Assembly (NCBI RefSeq): GCF_002237595.1
Contig: NZ_CP022529.1
Span: 1,426,001-1,490,000 of the forward strand
Length of the DNA: 64,000 nt
Reading direction: 5' to 3'
Source: Labrenzia sp. VG12
GTDB lineage: Bacteria > Pseudomonadota > Alphaproteobacteria > Rhizobiales > Stappiaceae
Position 1 is the stretch's first letter, and each line of letters opens with the position of its first letter. Made by a program: the position numbers and the translations under genes. Below are positions 50,675-58,905 of this stretch, piece after piece. Under the pieces are notes generated by a model that had not been told where the DNA came from, ran no database searches, and saw nothing but the letters and a program-made list of their open reading frames with translations.

Positions 50675-51817
50675 TCATGAATTTGTCCCCACCAGCCGCA
50701 TGATATCCTTCCAGGTGACAAACACCATCAGCATGAGCACAAGCCCCAGCCCGATCCGGAAACCAACGTCCTGAACGCGCTCGCTCAAGGGTTTGCCGCG
50801 CAACGCCTCGGCTGCGAAATACACGAGGTGACCACCGTCGAGAATCGGGACCGGCGCAAGGTTGATCAGGCCGATGCTGACCGACAACACCGCTGTCAGC
50901 GAAATGAGCGGCAGGATACCCAGATCGGCGACCTGTCCGGAAATCTGTGCCACGCGGATCGGCCCGCCCAACTGGTCAGCCGACTGCCGCTGTGTGATCA
51001 CGCCCCAGATATAGCTGGCCGTCCCATCAATGATCCGCCAGGTCTCCCGACCTCCTTCGGCAATTGCCTCAAGCGGTGTGTATTTGATGAGCACCACGTT
51101 TTCCGGGTTTGCAGCACCGCGCAGCCCAATGTCGCCAGCCACCTGGCGTTCGCCCATGAAGACTTCTTTTTCCTTCGCGTCCGGCGTTACGGTCAAGGTG
51201 ACCATTTTGCCGTTCCGATCCACTTCAAACACCAGTGGTGTATTGGCGTTCATCAGGACGACCTGACGCAACTCGTTGAATGTCTGGATCTTTCGCCCGT
51301 CGATTTCCTCGATGACGTCTCCGGCCTGGATCCCTCCGCGCTCCGCTGCGCCGCCGGCAAAGACCTCTTCCACGACCGGACGCAATCCCTGTTTGCCAAT
51401 CATCACGAACAGGGCGGCAAAGATGACGATGGCGAGAATGAAGTTGGCAATCGGTCCGGCTGCGACAACGGCCGCCCGTTGCCAGACAGGCTTGGCGATG
51501 AACGCGGTCTTGCGCTCCTCTTCGCTCATCTGTGCAATCAGTTCGCGACTGGGCACGCTGGCGGCGTTTTCATCGCCAGCGAATTTCACATAGCCACCAA
51601 GCGGGATCCAGCACAGCTTCCAGCGCGTGCCCTTCCTGTCGGTACGCCCGATCAGCTCACGTCCGAAACCAACGGAAAACGCATCCACCTTGACGTTGCA
51701 CCAACGTGCGACGGCAAAATGCCCAAGCTCATGAAAAAACACCACAATCGTGAGCACGAACAGAAACGGGACTATCGTGCCGACGATGAGAGAGTAAGCG
51801 GAGAGAAGAAGATCCAT
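50675..51817 (-). CDS. rseP: Site-2 intramembrane protease RseP
   Basis: A 380-residue zinc protease. The metal site is HELGH in FFHELGHFAVARW; the third ligand region is NLAPVPILDGGHL near the C-terminus. Between them are one PDZ domain (GGAAERGGIQAGDVIEEIDGRKI) and about four membrane helices in all. The E. coli protein, with two PDZ domains, cleaves the anti-sigma factor RseA; here one PDZ is evident. It lies between dxr and bamA, the standard order. Confidence 0.96.
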   Translation of the reverse strand: MDLLLSAYSLIVGTIVPFLFVLTIVVFFHELGHFAVARWCNVKVDAFSVGFGRELIGRTDRKGTRWKLCWIPLGGYVKFAGDENAASVPSRELIAQMSEEERKTAFIAKPVWQRAAVVAAGPIANFILAIVIFAALFVMIGKQGLRPVVEEVFAGGAAERGGIQAGDVIEEIDGRKIQTFNELRQVVLMNANTPLVFEVDRNGKMVTLTVTPDAKEKEVFMGERQVAGDIGLRGAANPENVVLIKYTPLEAIAEGGRETWRIIDGTASYIWGVITQRQSADQLGGPIRVAQISGQVADLGILPLISLTAVLSVSIGLINLAPVPILDGGHLVYFAAEALRGKPLSERVQDVGFRIGLGLVLMLMVFVTWKDIMRLVGTNS

Positions 51818-51923
51818 GTAAGGTGTCCGATCGCGCGCAGCCTGGATGTGTCTGATGCACCGTACTAAAAGGAAAATTACGGCGTGTTAATGGTGCACCG
51901 TGTTTTTTCGTGACCTGTCAACG

Positions 51924-53129
51924 TTATAAACGCCTGGCCGCGATCCATTCCTCGGTCCGTTTTCGCGCAATCGCGTCTATGGCCAGAACATCTTCAACGG
52001 TGCTCGCTTCACGGAGATCGCCCTGCCCGCCCATTGTTTCCAGAACGGCTTCTATTGCCGCAGGAATTTCCATGAAACCGGCCTTGCCGGTCAGGAAGGC
52101 ATCAACCACAACCTCGTCAGCCGCATTCAGCGCCGCCGGGGCACCACCGCCGGCCTTCATCGCGTCCAAAGCCAGTCTGAGCGCCGGGAACCGGTCCAGA
52201 TCCGGCGCCTCGAAGGTCAGCGTCGCAATCTCGGCAAGGTCCAGTTTCCTGACGGGCACTTCCATCCTGTCGGGATAAGCAAGACAGTGGGCAATGGGCG
52301 TTCTCATGTCCGGACTGCCAAGCTGGGCCAACAGGGATCCGTCCTTGTACTGCACCAGTCCATGCACCACCGATTGCGGATGAACCAGCACACCAAGGTC
52401 GTCATGCGAAACGGGGAAAAGATGCGAGGCTTCAATGACTTCAAAGCCTTTGTTCATCATGGTCGCACTGTCGATGGTGATCCGCGCGCCCATATCCCAA
52501 TTGGGGTGTTTCAGGGCCTGTTCCGGCGTAACACGGGCCATGTCCGCTTTTGCCATCTGCCGGAAAGGACCGCCGGAGGCGGTCAGGATGACCTTCTCCA
52601 CCTGGTCAGCCTTGTCGGCTTCGAAGACCTGGAAAATCGCATTATGCTCACTGTCGACCGGCAGGAGTTCTGCGCCGGTCTCGCGGATCCTGGCCATGAA
52701 CAGACCACCGGCACAGACAAGGCATTCCTTGTTGGCAAGCGCGATGCGCCGTCCGGGCCGGATGGCACGCATGGTCGGGATGAGGCCGGCTGACCCGACA
52801 ATGGCGCCGACAACAAGATCCGTGTCCCGGTCGACCGCTTCCAGCACGGCCGTCGCGCCACCGCTGACGTCAATTCCGGTTCCTGCAAGATGTGCGGACA
52901 GGTCATCAAGACGGGCTTCGTCAGCGAGAACGGCGGCGCCGGCGCGCAGTCTTTTGGCCATGTCGGCCAGAAGATCCGCATTGCGATTGGCAACGAGTGC
53001 AACCACTTCGAACCGGTTCGGATTACGTTCGATGATATCTGCCAGACTTTGGCCGATGGACCCCGTCGCTCCCAAAACGGTGATGCGAACCGGTCGGTTG
53101 TTGTCTTGAACTGCGGGACCACCCGCCAT
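51924..53129 (-). CDS. dxr: 1-deoxy-D-xylulose 5-phosphate reductoisomerase
   Basis: A 401-residue enzyme, second step of the MEP isoprenoid pathway. The NADPH loop is VLGATGSIGQSLAD, with LANKECLVCAGG, LPVDSEHNAIFQ, and KHPNWDMGARITIDSATMMNKGFEVIEA as active-site landmarks. I take the ATG at 53129, which has GGAG upstream; a GTG three codons earlier has no spaced site. It lies 16 bp after cdsA. Together with uppS it supplies undecaprenyl phosphate. Confidence 0.97.
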   Translation of the reverse strand: MAGGPAVQDNNRPVRITVLGATGSIGQSLADIIERNPNRFEVVALVANRNADLLADMAKRLRAGAAVLADEARLDDLSAHLAGTGIDVSGGATAVLEAVDRDTDLVVGAIVGSAGLIPTMRAIRPGRRIALANKECLVCAGGLFMARIRETGAELLPVDSEHNAIFQVFEADKADQVEKVILTASGGPFRQMAKADMARVTPEQALKHPNWDMGARITIDSATMMNKGFEVIEASHLFPVSHDDLGVLVHPQSVVHGLVQYKDGSLLAQLGSPDMRTPIAHCLAYPDRMEVPVRKLDLAEIATLTFEAPDLDRFPALRLALDAMKAGGGAPAALNAADEVVVDAFLTGKAGFMEIPAAIEAVLETMGGQGDLREASTVEDVLAIDAIARKRTEEWIAARRL

Positions 53130-53145
53130 TGGCCTCACTCCAGAA

Positions 53146-53988
53146 TTAGGTCAGTCCAAGTCCGGCGATCGGGTCAGACAAGGTCCCTCCTGCGATCAGC
53201 CCGAGCAGTACCGCGAAGATTGCGGCCGCAACCAAACCGTCGATGCGGTCCATGATGCCGCCATGCCCTGGAATGAGCTTGCTTGAATCCTTGACGTCGA
53301 AGCGGCGCTTGATGGCGGACTCCAGGAGATCTCCCGCTTGCGAAACAACCGACAGTGCAGCGGCGAGAAGGGCCCAGAACACCAGGTCTGAAGCGCCTGC
53401 AAAAAACGCAACACCGGTTCCAAAAAGCGTTGCAAGCAACAGTCCGCCAATCGCCCCGGACCAGGTCTTCTTGGGCGAGACCCTTGCCCAGAGCTTGGGA
53501 CCGCCAAGCGCACGTCCGGTGAAATAGGCAAAGATGTCGGTCGCCCAAACCACAAACAACAGAAAGAAGATGAACAGCAGCCCACCGGCCCCTTCTCTCA
53601 AAGCCAGGAGGGAAAACAGGGCCAGGCCGCTGTAAAGCGTTCCTTCCGCGCCCCAGCGGCCACTCCGTGAAAACCCGCTGAAGGCGAACACGGCAAGTGC
53701 ACCCAGAAGCAATGCGCCAAGGCCGGCCTCCGGCATCCCGCTGACATGCAACGCCGCAATCACCAGCATCACCCCCTGCCCGATCACGGAGGTTACCGAT
53801 TTCAACGGCGTGCCAGTCATGGAAAACCATTCCCAGAGGAACAGCATTGCGGCGGCCAGCATGAGCAACGTGAAGGCGAACCCGCCAAAATAGGCGATAG
53901 CGAGCACAACGGGTCCCAGCACAACGGCGGAGGCAAGGCGCACGCCCAGATCGGAGAGTTTCTTTGGAGGATGCTCTGTTTCTGCCAT
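53146..53988 (-). CDS. cdsA: Phosphatidate cytidylyltransferase
   Basis: A 280-residue multi-helix membrane enzyme that makes CDP-diacylglycerol. The family signature is near the C-terminus: KRRFDVKDSSKLIPGHGGIMDRIDGL, with ARVSPKKTWSGAIGG upstream. It follows uppS by 15 bp. It is the entry point to phosphatidylglycerol, phosphatidylethanolamine and cardiolipin. Confidence 0.95.
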   Translation of the reverse strand: MAETEHPPKKLSDLGVRLASAVVLGPVVLAIAYFGGFAFTLLMLAAAMLFLWEWFSMTGTPLKSVTSVIGQGVMLVIAALHVSGMPEAGLGALLLGALAVFAFSGFSRSGRWGAEGTLYSGLALFSLLALREGAGGLLFIFFLLFVVWATDIFAYFTGRALGGPKLWARVSPKKTWSGAIGGLLLATLFGTGVAFFAGASDLVFWALLAAALSVVSQAGDLLESAIKRRFDVKDSSKLIPGHGGIMDRIDGLVAAAIFAVLLGLIAGGTLSDPIAGLGLT

Positions 53989-54003
53989 TCTGACCGCCGG
54001 ACG

Positions 54004-54771
54004 TTAAAACGTCTTGGCGCTCACGCCACCGTAACGTCGCTCGCGGGCGCCGAAACAGTCGAGAGCCTGATCGAAAGCCGCTTCGTCAAAATCCGGCCAC
54101 AGCAGATCGCAGAAATAGAATTCGGAGTAGGCAGCCTGCCAAAGCAGGAAATTGGAAAGGCGCATTTCGCCGCTGGTGCGGATAATCAGATCGGGATCAG
54201 GCAGCCCGGACGTGTCCAGCTCTCCCGACAGGGCGTCCTCTGTTACGTCTTCGGGATTGAACACACCGTCGGCAACTTTCTGCGCCAGCGCCTGTGCAGC
54301 CCGCAGGATTTCATCTCTCGCGCCATAGTTGAACGCCACCACCAGCTCAAGGCCGGAATTGTTGCGGGTCAGGTCTTCGGCTTCCTTGAGCAGCTTCAGA
54401 ATTCCCGGTTCAAGGTCTCTGCGCCCGCCAATGATACGGATCTTGACATTGGCCTCGTGCAATTCGCTCAGGTCCCGCTGCACAAACCGGCGCAGCAGCC
54501 CCATCAGAAACGAGACCTCCGCTTCCGGCCGGCTCCAGTTTTCAGACGAAAAACTGTAGATGGTAATGACGTCAATGCCGACCTTGCCGGCATGGCGGAT
54601 CACTTTGCGCAGCGCTTCCAGCCCCTGCCGGTGGCCTTCGGTGCGCGGCAATCCGCGCGCCGTCGCCCAACGGCCGTTGCCATCCATGATGAAGGCAACA
54701 TGACGCGGCAACTTGGCGCCGGAGCTGTCCGTCGCCGATGTTTGCAGGTTGTGATCCGGGTTGACGCTCAT
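54004..54771 (-). CDS. uppS: Isoprenyl transferase (undecaprenyl diphosphate synthase)
   Basis: A 255-residue cis-prenyltransferase. The start region HVAFIMDGNGRWATARGLPR holds the catalytic aspartate and phosphate contacts; TIYSFSSENWSRPEAEVSFLM and the end PDPDLIIRTSGEMRLSNFLLWQAAYSEFYF are diagnostic. It makes the carrier lipid for cell-wall and O-antigen synthesis. It lies 35 bp after frr. Confidence 0.97.
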   Translation of the reverse strand: MSVNPDHNLQTSATDSSGAKLPRHVAFIMDGNGRWATARGLPRTEGHRQGLEALRKVIRHAGKVGIDVITIYSFSSENWSRPEAEVSFLMGLLRRFVQRDLSELHEANVKIRIIGGRRDLEPGILKLLKEAEDLTRNNSGLELVVAFNYGARDEILRAAQALAQKVADGVFNPEDVTEDALSGELDTSGLPDPDLIIRTSGEMRLSNFLLWQAAYSEFYFCDLLWPDFDEAAFDQALDCFGARERRYGGVSAKTF

Positions 54772-54806
54772 GTGCTCCCCAACTCACCGGGCCCGGTCCG
54801 AACGGA

Positions 54807-55370
54807 TCAGACCTGGGAAATTTCCTGCTCTTTTTTCTCAAGCATTGCATCCACTTCCGCGATCATCTGATCGGTCAGCTTCTGCACCTCGTCAGAGGCT
54901 GCACGGCTATCATCCTGAGAGATATCACCGTCTTTTTCTGCCTTCTTGGCATCGTCCATGCCATCGCGGCGCACGTGACGGATCGCAACCTTGGCGCCTT
55001 CGGCATATTTATGAGCGACCTTGATCAGCTCCTGACGGCGCTCTTCATTCAGCTCCGGGATCGGCAAACGCAGCAGCTGACCATCGACAACGGGGTTGAG
55101 ACCCAGATTCGATTCCCGGATGGCCTTCTCGACTGCGGCCACCATGCTCTTGTCCCACACCTGAACGGCAACCATGCGCGGCTCCGGTACGGAAACAGTT
55201 GCAACCTGGTTGATCGGCATGGCCTGGCCATAGGCGTCGACAGAGATCGGATCCATCATGGACGCAGAAGCGCGGCCGGTACGAAGGCCTGCAAATTCGG
55301 TTTTCAGCACCGACAGAGCCCCCTGCATGCGGCGCTTGAGATCGTCCAGGTCCACACCTTCTACCGACAT
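54807..55370 (-). CDS. frr: Ribosome recycling factor
   Basis: A 187-residue recycling factor, which splits ribosomes after termination together with EF-G. Landmarks: LKTEFAGLRTGRASASMMDPI, GQAMPINQVATVSVPEPRM, AIRESNLGLNPVVDGQLLRLPIPELNEERRQEL. I choose the ATG at 55370, which gives the family length and has GAGGA upstream; longer frames add residues outside the family. It follows pyrH by 190 bp, in which I see no gene. Confidence 0.97.
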   Translation of the reverse strand: MSVEGVDLDDLKRRMQGALSVLKTEFAGLRTGRASASMMDPISVDAYGQAMPINQVATVSVPEPRMVAVQVWDKSMVAAVEKAIRESNLGLNPVVDGQLLRLPIPELNEERRQELIKVAHKYAEGAKVAIRHVRRDGMDDAKKAEKDGDISQDDSRAASDEVQKLTDQMIAEVDAMLEKKEQEISQV

Positions 55371-55560
55371 TTTGTCCTCACTGTTTTTCTTCATTTGGCG
55401 GAAGCGGGTCGATCGAAACCGGGCCGTCAGGGGCACGTGTCTGCGATTCCGCTCGCAACAGAATCCGGATCTTCAGCAGACCGAAGAGTCTCGGCGCGCG
55501 CCAACATGGCATAAACGCACCGAAACACAAGAGCTTGTGCAATGAATGCGGCTAATTCTT

Positions 55561-56280
55561 TCAGTCACCCACGACTGTGTAGGTGCCCGTTTCCTGGAGC
55601 ACGCTCACCAGGGCACCCGGCGAATGAATTGAAAACACGATCACCGGAATGGAGTTGTCGCGGGCAAGAGCGATCGCCGTCGTGTCCATGACCTTCAGGT
55701 TGCGGGTGATGACTTCCTCGTAACCGAGGGTCTCATACCGCTCCGCATCCGGGTTGACCTTGGGATCTTCAGAATAGACACCGTCCACCTGCGTGCCCTT
55801 CAGGAAGGCGTCGCATTTCATTTCAGCAGCGCGCAAGGCAGCGCCACTGTCGGTGGTGAAAAACGGGTTGCCCGTGCCGCCCGCAAAGATGATGACGTCG
55901 CCGTCTTCCATGTAACGGTCGGCAACACGCTGGGAAAAAGTCTCGCAGATCGACGGTACGGCGACCGCCGACAGCACACGGGCATTGACCTTGAGCCGGC
56001 GCAGGGCATCTGCAAGCGTCAGGCTGTTCATGATGGTTGCGAGCATGCCCATATGGTCGCCCGTAACGCGATTGCCGCCCTTGGCAGCCACGGCAACGCC
56101 GCGGAAGATGTTACCGCCACCGACGACCACGCCAACCTGGGCGCCGAGCGCCACCGCGTCGGCAATCTCCTTGGCGATCCTCTGCACAATGGCCGGGTCA
56201 ATTCCAAAAGCCTGGGACCCCATAAGGGCCTCACCGGAGAGCTTCAGAAGGATCCGTTTCCAGCGCAGAGAATTCGTCAT
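55561..56280 (-). CDS. pyrH: UMP kinase
   Basis: A 239-residue bacterial UMP kinase of the amino-acid-kinase fold. The phosphate loop is ILLKLSGEALMG, and VGVVVGGGNIFRG, GDHMGMLATIMNSLTLADAL and AGGTGNPFFTTDS are the standard landmarks. It phosphorylates UMP and is regulated by GTP and UTP in relatives. A terminator lies between tsf and this gene, so pyrH-frr probably has its own promoter. Confidence 0.97.
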   Translation of the reverse strand: MTNSLRWKRILLKLSGEALMGSQAFGIDPAIVQRIAKEIADAVALGAQVGVVVGGGNIFRGVAVAAKGGNRVTGDHMGMLATIMNSLTLADALRRLKVNARVLSAVAVPSICETFSQRVADRYMEDGDVIIFAGGTGNPFFTTDSGAALRAAEMKCDAFLKGTQVDGVYSEDPKVNPDAERYETLGYEEVITRNLKVMDTTAIALARDNSIPVIVFSIHSPGALVSVLQETGTYTVVGD

Positions 56281-56310
56281 GGGTCACCCTTTTAGAAAAT
56301 TGTCTTCCTA

Positions 56311-56340
56311 AAAAAAAAGCGCCGGACTTGCCGGCGCTTT
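56311..56340. terminator. Terminator of the rpsB-tsf operon
   Basis: A perfect 10-bp stem (56316-56325 with 56331-56340) and a 5-base loop. On the minus strand the 3' arm leads into a run of about nine T counting the end of the stem, 10 bp past the tsf stop. Confidence 0.9.
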
Positions 56341-56349
56341 CTTTCGAGC

Positions 56350-57267
56350 TTACTGCCCGGTGGCTGCCGCCACCTCTGCAGCGAAGTCTTGCTCTTCCTT
56401 CTCGATCCCCTCGCCGAGAGCGAAGCGGACAAAGCCGGTGAGTTTGACGTCTGTGCCGAGTTCTTTCGCGAGCGCCTCGACGGCCTGCTCAACTGTAAGA
56501 TCCGGGTTGATGACAAAGGCCTGCTTCACGAGGGTAACTTCCTCGTAGAATTTGCGCAAACGGCCTTCCACCATTTTTTCAATGATGTTTTCCGGCTTGC
56601 CGGATTCGCGTGCCTGCTCGGAGAACACGGTCTTTTCACGCTCGACCACGGCCGGGTCGAGAGCTTCGGTGTTCAGCGCCAGCGGGCTGGTCGCAGCAAC
56701 GTGCATGGCGATCTGACGGCCAAGTGCATCGAGCTTGTCCTTGTCGCCGGAAGATTCCAGAGCGACGAGAACGCCAATCTTGCCAAGACCGTCAACCACC
56801 TTGCCGTGAACATAGGTGGACACAACGCCTTCATTCACGCCCAGGACGGCGGAACGGCGCAGGGTCATGTTTTCACCAATGGTCGCAATCGCGTCGGTGA
56901 TGGCTTCGGAGACCGGCTTGCCGTCGAGATCGGCAGCAGCCAGGGCTTCTACGGAACCATCGGTGCCGACAGCAATCTTGGTAACCTTGGAGACCAGCTC
57001 CTGGAAACCTTCGTTGCGTGCGACGAAGTCGGTTTCGGAGTTCAGCTCGACAACGGCAGCCTTTGCGCCGTCTGCAGACACACCGACCAGACCTTCAGCG
57101 GCCACACGGCCTGCCTTCTTGGCAGCCTTGGCCAGGCCCTTGGTGCGCAGCCAGTCAACAGCTGCTTCCATGTCACCGCCCGATTCATTCAGAGCGGTTT
57201 TACAGTCCATCATGCCAGCGCCGGATTTCTCACGGAGCTCTTTTACCATCGCAGCGGTAATGCTCAT
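56350..57267 (-). CDS. tsf: Elongation factor Ts
   Basis: A 305-residue EF-Ts, the nucleotide exchange factor of EF-Tu. The UBA-like start reads MVKELREKSGAGMMDCKTALNE, followed by the DWLRTKGLAKAAKKAGR signature and TDFVARNEGF. The C-terminal part (EQAFVINPD-type LVKQAFVINPDLTVEQAV) completes the family pattern. It follows rpsB by 145 bp and ends at a strong terminator. Confidence 0.97.
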   Translation of the reverse strand: MSITAAMVKELREKSGAGMMDCKTALNESGGDMEAAVDWLRTKGLAKAAKKAGRVAAEGLVGVSADGAKAAVVELNSETDFVARNEGFQELVSKVTKIAVGTDGSVEALAAADLDGKPVSEAITDAIATIGENMTLRRSAVLGVNEGVVSTYVHGKVVDGLGKIGVLVALESSGDKDKLDALGRQIAMHVAATSPLALNTEALDPAVVEREKTVFSEQARESGKPENIIEKMVEGRLRKFYEEVTLVKQAFVINPDLTVEQAVEALAKELGTDVKLTGFVRFALGEGIEKEEQDFAAEVAAATGQ

Positions 57268-57382
57268 CGATTGCCTCGTGGACGGGGGGTTTCAGATGAG
57301 ACACGGTGTAGCCGATCGCTTTCCGCGTCTTTATGACGGGACTGCAACAAATTGCAGTCCGCCTTGCGAATTCAACATAAAT

Positions 57383-57403
57383 CTGCCGCGCGGGACGCGG
57401 CAG
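57383..57403 (-). terminator. Hairpin between rpsB and tsf
   Basis: CTGCCGCG (57383-57390) and CGCGGCAG (57396-57403) form a perfect 8-bp stem with a 5-base loop, 9 bp past the rpsB stop. No T run follows on the minus strand (ATTTATG), so it may attenuate or protect the rpsB message and not fully stop it. Confidence 0.5.
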
Positions 57404-57412
57404 AGTTATTCT

Positions 57413-58240
57413 TTAGGCCTGAGCCGCAGCCGCTTCTTCAGCCGGAGCAGCTTCAGCAGCTTCGACCGGAGCTTCTTCGCCTTCAGCGGCGAGAGCTTCT
57501 TCAAGCGGAGCCTCTTCCGATTCGCCGATATCCATGCCGGCTGCACCCTGGGCGCGGGAAATGCCGTCGATGGCAGCACGGGCAATCAGATCGCAGTAAA
57601 GCGAGATCGCACGGCCGGCATCGTCGTTGCCCGGCACCGGATAGGTGATGCCATCCGGATTGGAGTTGGAATCGAGGATCGCTGCAACCGGGATACCCAG
57701 ACGACGGGCTTCCTGGATGGCGATGGCTTCACGGTTGGTGTCGATCACGAAGATCAGGTCCGGGATACCGCCCATGTCCTTGATACCGCCAAGGTTCCGC
57801 TCGAGCTTTTCACGCTCGCGGTCCATGAACAGACGCTCTTTCTTGGTCAGAGCGTTGGCAGCGTCGGAGGACAGGGTCTCTTCCAGCTTGCGCAGGCGCT
57901 GAATGGACTGGGAGATGGTCTTCCAGTTGGTCAGCATGCCGCCGAGCCAGCGGGCGTTGACAAAGTACTGTGCGGAGTTGCGCGCGGACGAAGCAACAGC
58001 TTCCTGAGCCTGGCGCTTGGTGCCGACCAGAAGTACGCGGCCACCGCCGGCAACCGTGTCGGACACGGCTTTAAGAGCCTGGTGCAGCAGCGGAACGGTC
58101 TGGGACAGATCCATGATGTGAACATCGTTGCGTACACCAAAGATGTACTGACCCATGCGCGGGTTCCAACGGTGTTTCTGGTGACCAAAGTGCACACCAG
58201 CTTCGAGCAGCTGGCGCATGGTGAAATCGGGCAATGCCAT
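57413..58240 (-). CDS. rpsB: 30S ribosomal protein S2
   Basis: A 275-residue S2. The start MALPDFTMRQLLEAGVHFGHQ and later RNDVHIMDLSQTVPLLHQAL, WLGGMLTNWKTI and IPDLIFVIDTNREAIAI are diagnostic. The last 40 residues are an acidic Ala/Glu/Pro tail, absent in E. coli S2 and common in this order. The ATG at 58240 has AGGAGA upstream. The leader region shows two hairpins that may serve autoregulation. Confidence 0.97.
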   Translation of the reverse strand: MALPDFTMRQLLEAGVHFGHQKHRWNPRMGQYIFGVRNDVHIMDLSQTVPLLHQALKAVSDTVAGGGRVLLVGTKRQAQEAVASSARNSAQYFVNARWLGGMLTNWKTISQSIQRLRKLEETLSSDAANALTKKERLFMDREREKLERNLGGIKDMGGIPDLIFVIDTNREAIAIQEARRLGIPVAAILDSNSNPDGITYPVPGNDDAGRAISLYCDLIARAAIDGISRAQGAAGMDIGESEEAPLEEALAAEGEEAPVEAAEAAPAEEAAAAQA

Positions 58241-58261
58241 GGCCCTTATCTCCTGAGTTTT

Positions 58262-58308
58262 CCGGTTTGACCTCCGCAAGAGGATGTGGACCGGAGGAAA
58301 CGTTCCTC
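58262..58308 (-). promoter_or_regulatory. Structured rpsB leader
   Basis: Two adjacent hairpins: CCGGT (58262-58266) with ACCGG (58290-58294), enclosing CCTC (58271-58274) with GAGG (58280-58283); and GAGGAA (58294-58299) with TTCCTC (58303-58308). They lie 22-68 bp before the rpsB ATG. The CCTC of one can also pair with the GAGG of the other, so alternative folds are possible. S2 represses its own message in E. coli. The rest of 58309-58474 holds no gene; no promoter boxes are clear. Confidence 0.4.
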
Positions 58309-58474
58309 GCGGGCACCGGATGGACCCCGATAAGCTCAGGTTCCGCCCCTTGCGTGTGGAATGCGCGCCTTATAGTGGGGAAGAAATTTTATTTCAAGGC
58401 CCAAACGCCAGTTTTCTTCAGGGATTGGCCCGGTTCTGGCCCCTGCCGCGTTTTCTGTCGGCCAGTCCCCGGCG

Positions 58475-58834
58475 TCAACCGGACCCGGGGCCTGTTTTGC
58501 CACCAAAGACAGTTTCTGACCAGTTCTCGGACCAGCGGCCGAATGGTTGCAGCAGAGCGAACAGCTCCTGCCCCAGCGCGGTCAGCACATATCCGGTGCC
58601 GTCATGATCGACAAGCGCACATTCCCTTAGCTCCTTGAGCCGTTTGTTGAGAACGGTCGGTGAAACGCCTTCGCATCTCTTCTGCAGATCCCGAAAGGTC
58701 AGACCGTCTTCAGAAAGTTGCCAGATGACGCCGAGCGCCCAGCTTCGGCCCAGAAGGTCGAACAGGGCCATGATCGGTTTGCCGGTTTTCGATCCCCTGA
58801 CCGGCGCCCCGGGCTTCGGAACGGAGTGAGACAT
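58475..58834 (-). CDS. HxlR-family transcription regulator
   Basis: A 119-residue winged-helix protein with the HxlR pattern: FDLLGRSWALGVIWQLSEDGLTFRDLQKRCEGVSPTVLNKRLKEL (landmarks) and GTGYVLTALGQEL. Two cysteines (KRCEG and RECAL) could allow redox sensing, as in YodB or QorR, but neither is at the usual N-terminal place. It is divergent from a transporter gene, and the 71 bp between them carry a tandem palindrome. The simplest reading is a repressor of itself and the transporter. Confidence 0.88.
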   Translation of the reverse strand: MSHSVPKPGAPVRGSKTGKPIMALFDLLGRSWALGVIWQLSEDGLTFRDLQKRCEGVSPTVLNKRLKELRECALVDHDGTGYVLTALGQELFALLQPFGRWSENWSETVFGGKTGPGSG

Positions 58835-58842
58835 ATTCCCTC

Positions 58843-58888
58843 TTGCTATCTTTTTAGTAGCAAACTATTGCTACGCGATCAGTAGCAA
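58843..58888. promoter_or_regulatory. Tandem palindromic operator for the HxlR regulator
   Basis: Four half-sites alternate: TTGCTA 58843-58848, TAGCAA 58858-58863, TTGCTA 58868-58873, TAGCAA 58883-58888. They form two copies of TTGCTA-N9-TAGCAA exactly 25 bp apart; the middle pair also makes a 16-bp palindrome. The sites fill most of the 71-bp gap and lie close to both start codons. Confidence 0.75.
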
Positions 58889-58905
58889 GTCAGAGGGAGA
58901 TTGTC

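Noticed and set aside
55530..55550. GCTTGTGCAATG upstream of frr as an eighth copy of the flagellar element
   Set aside because: The second half-site is missing (GAAT in place of GCTK) and the gene is not flagellar.
56816..58270. Open frame of 484 codons opposite tsf and rpsB
   Set aside because: Spans two essential genes on the other strand and the gap between them; no motif.
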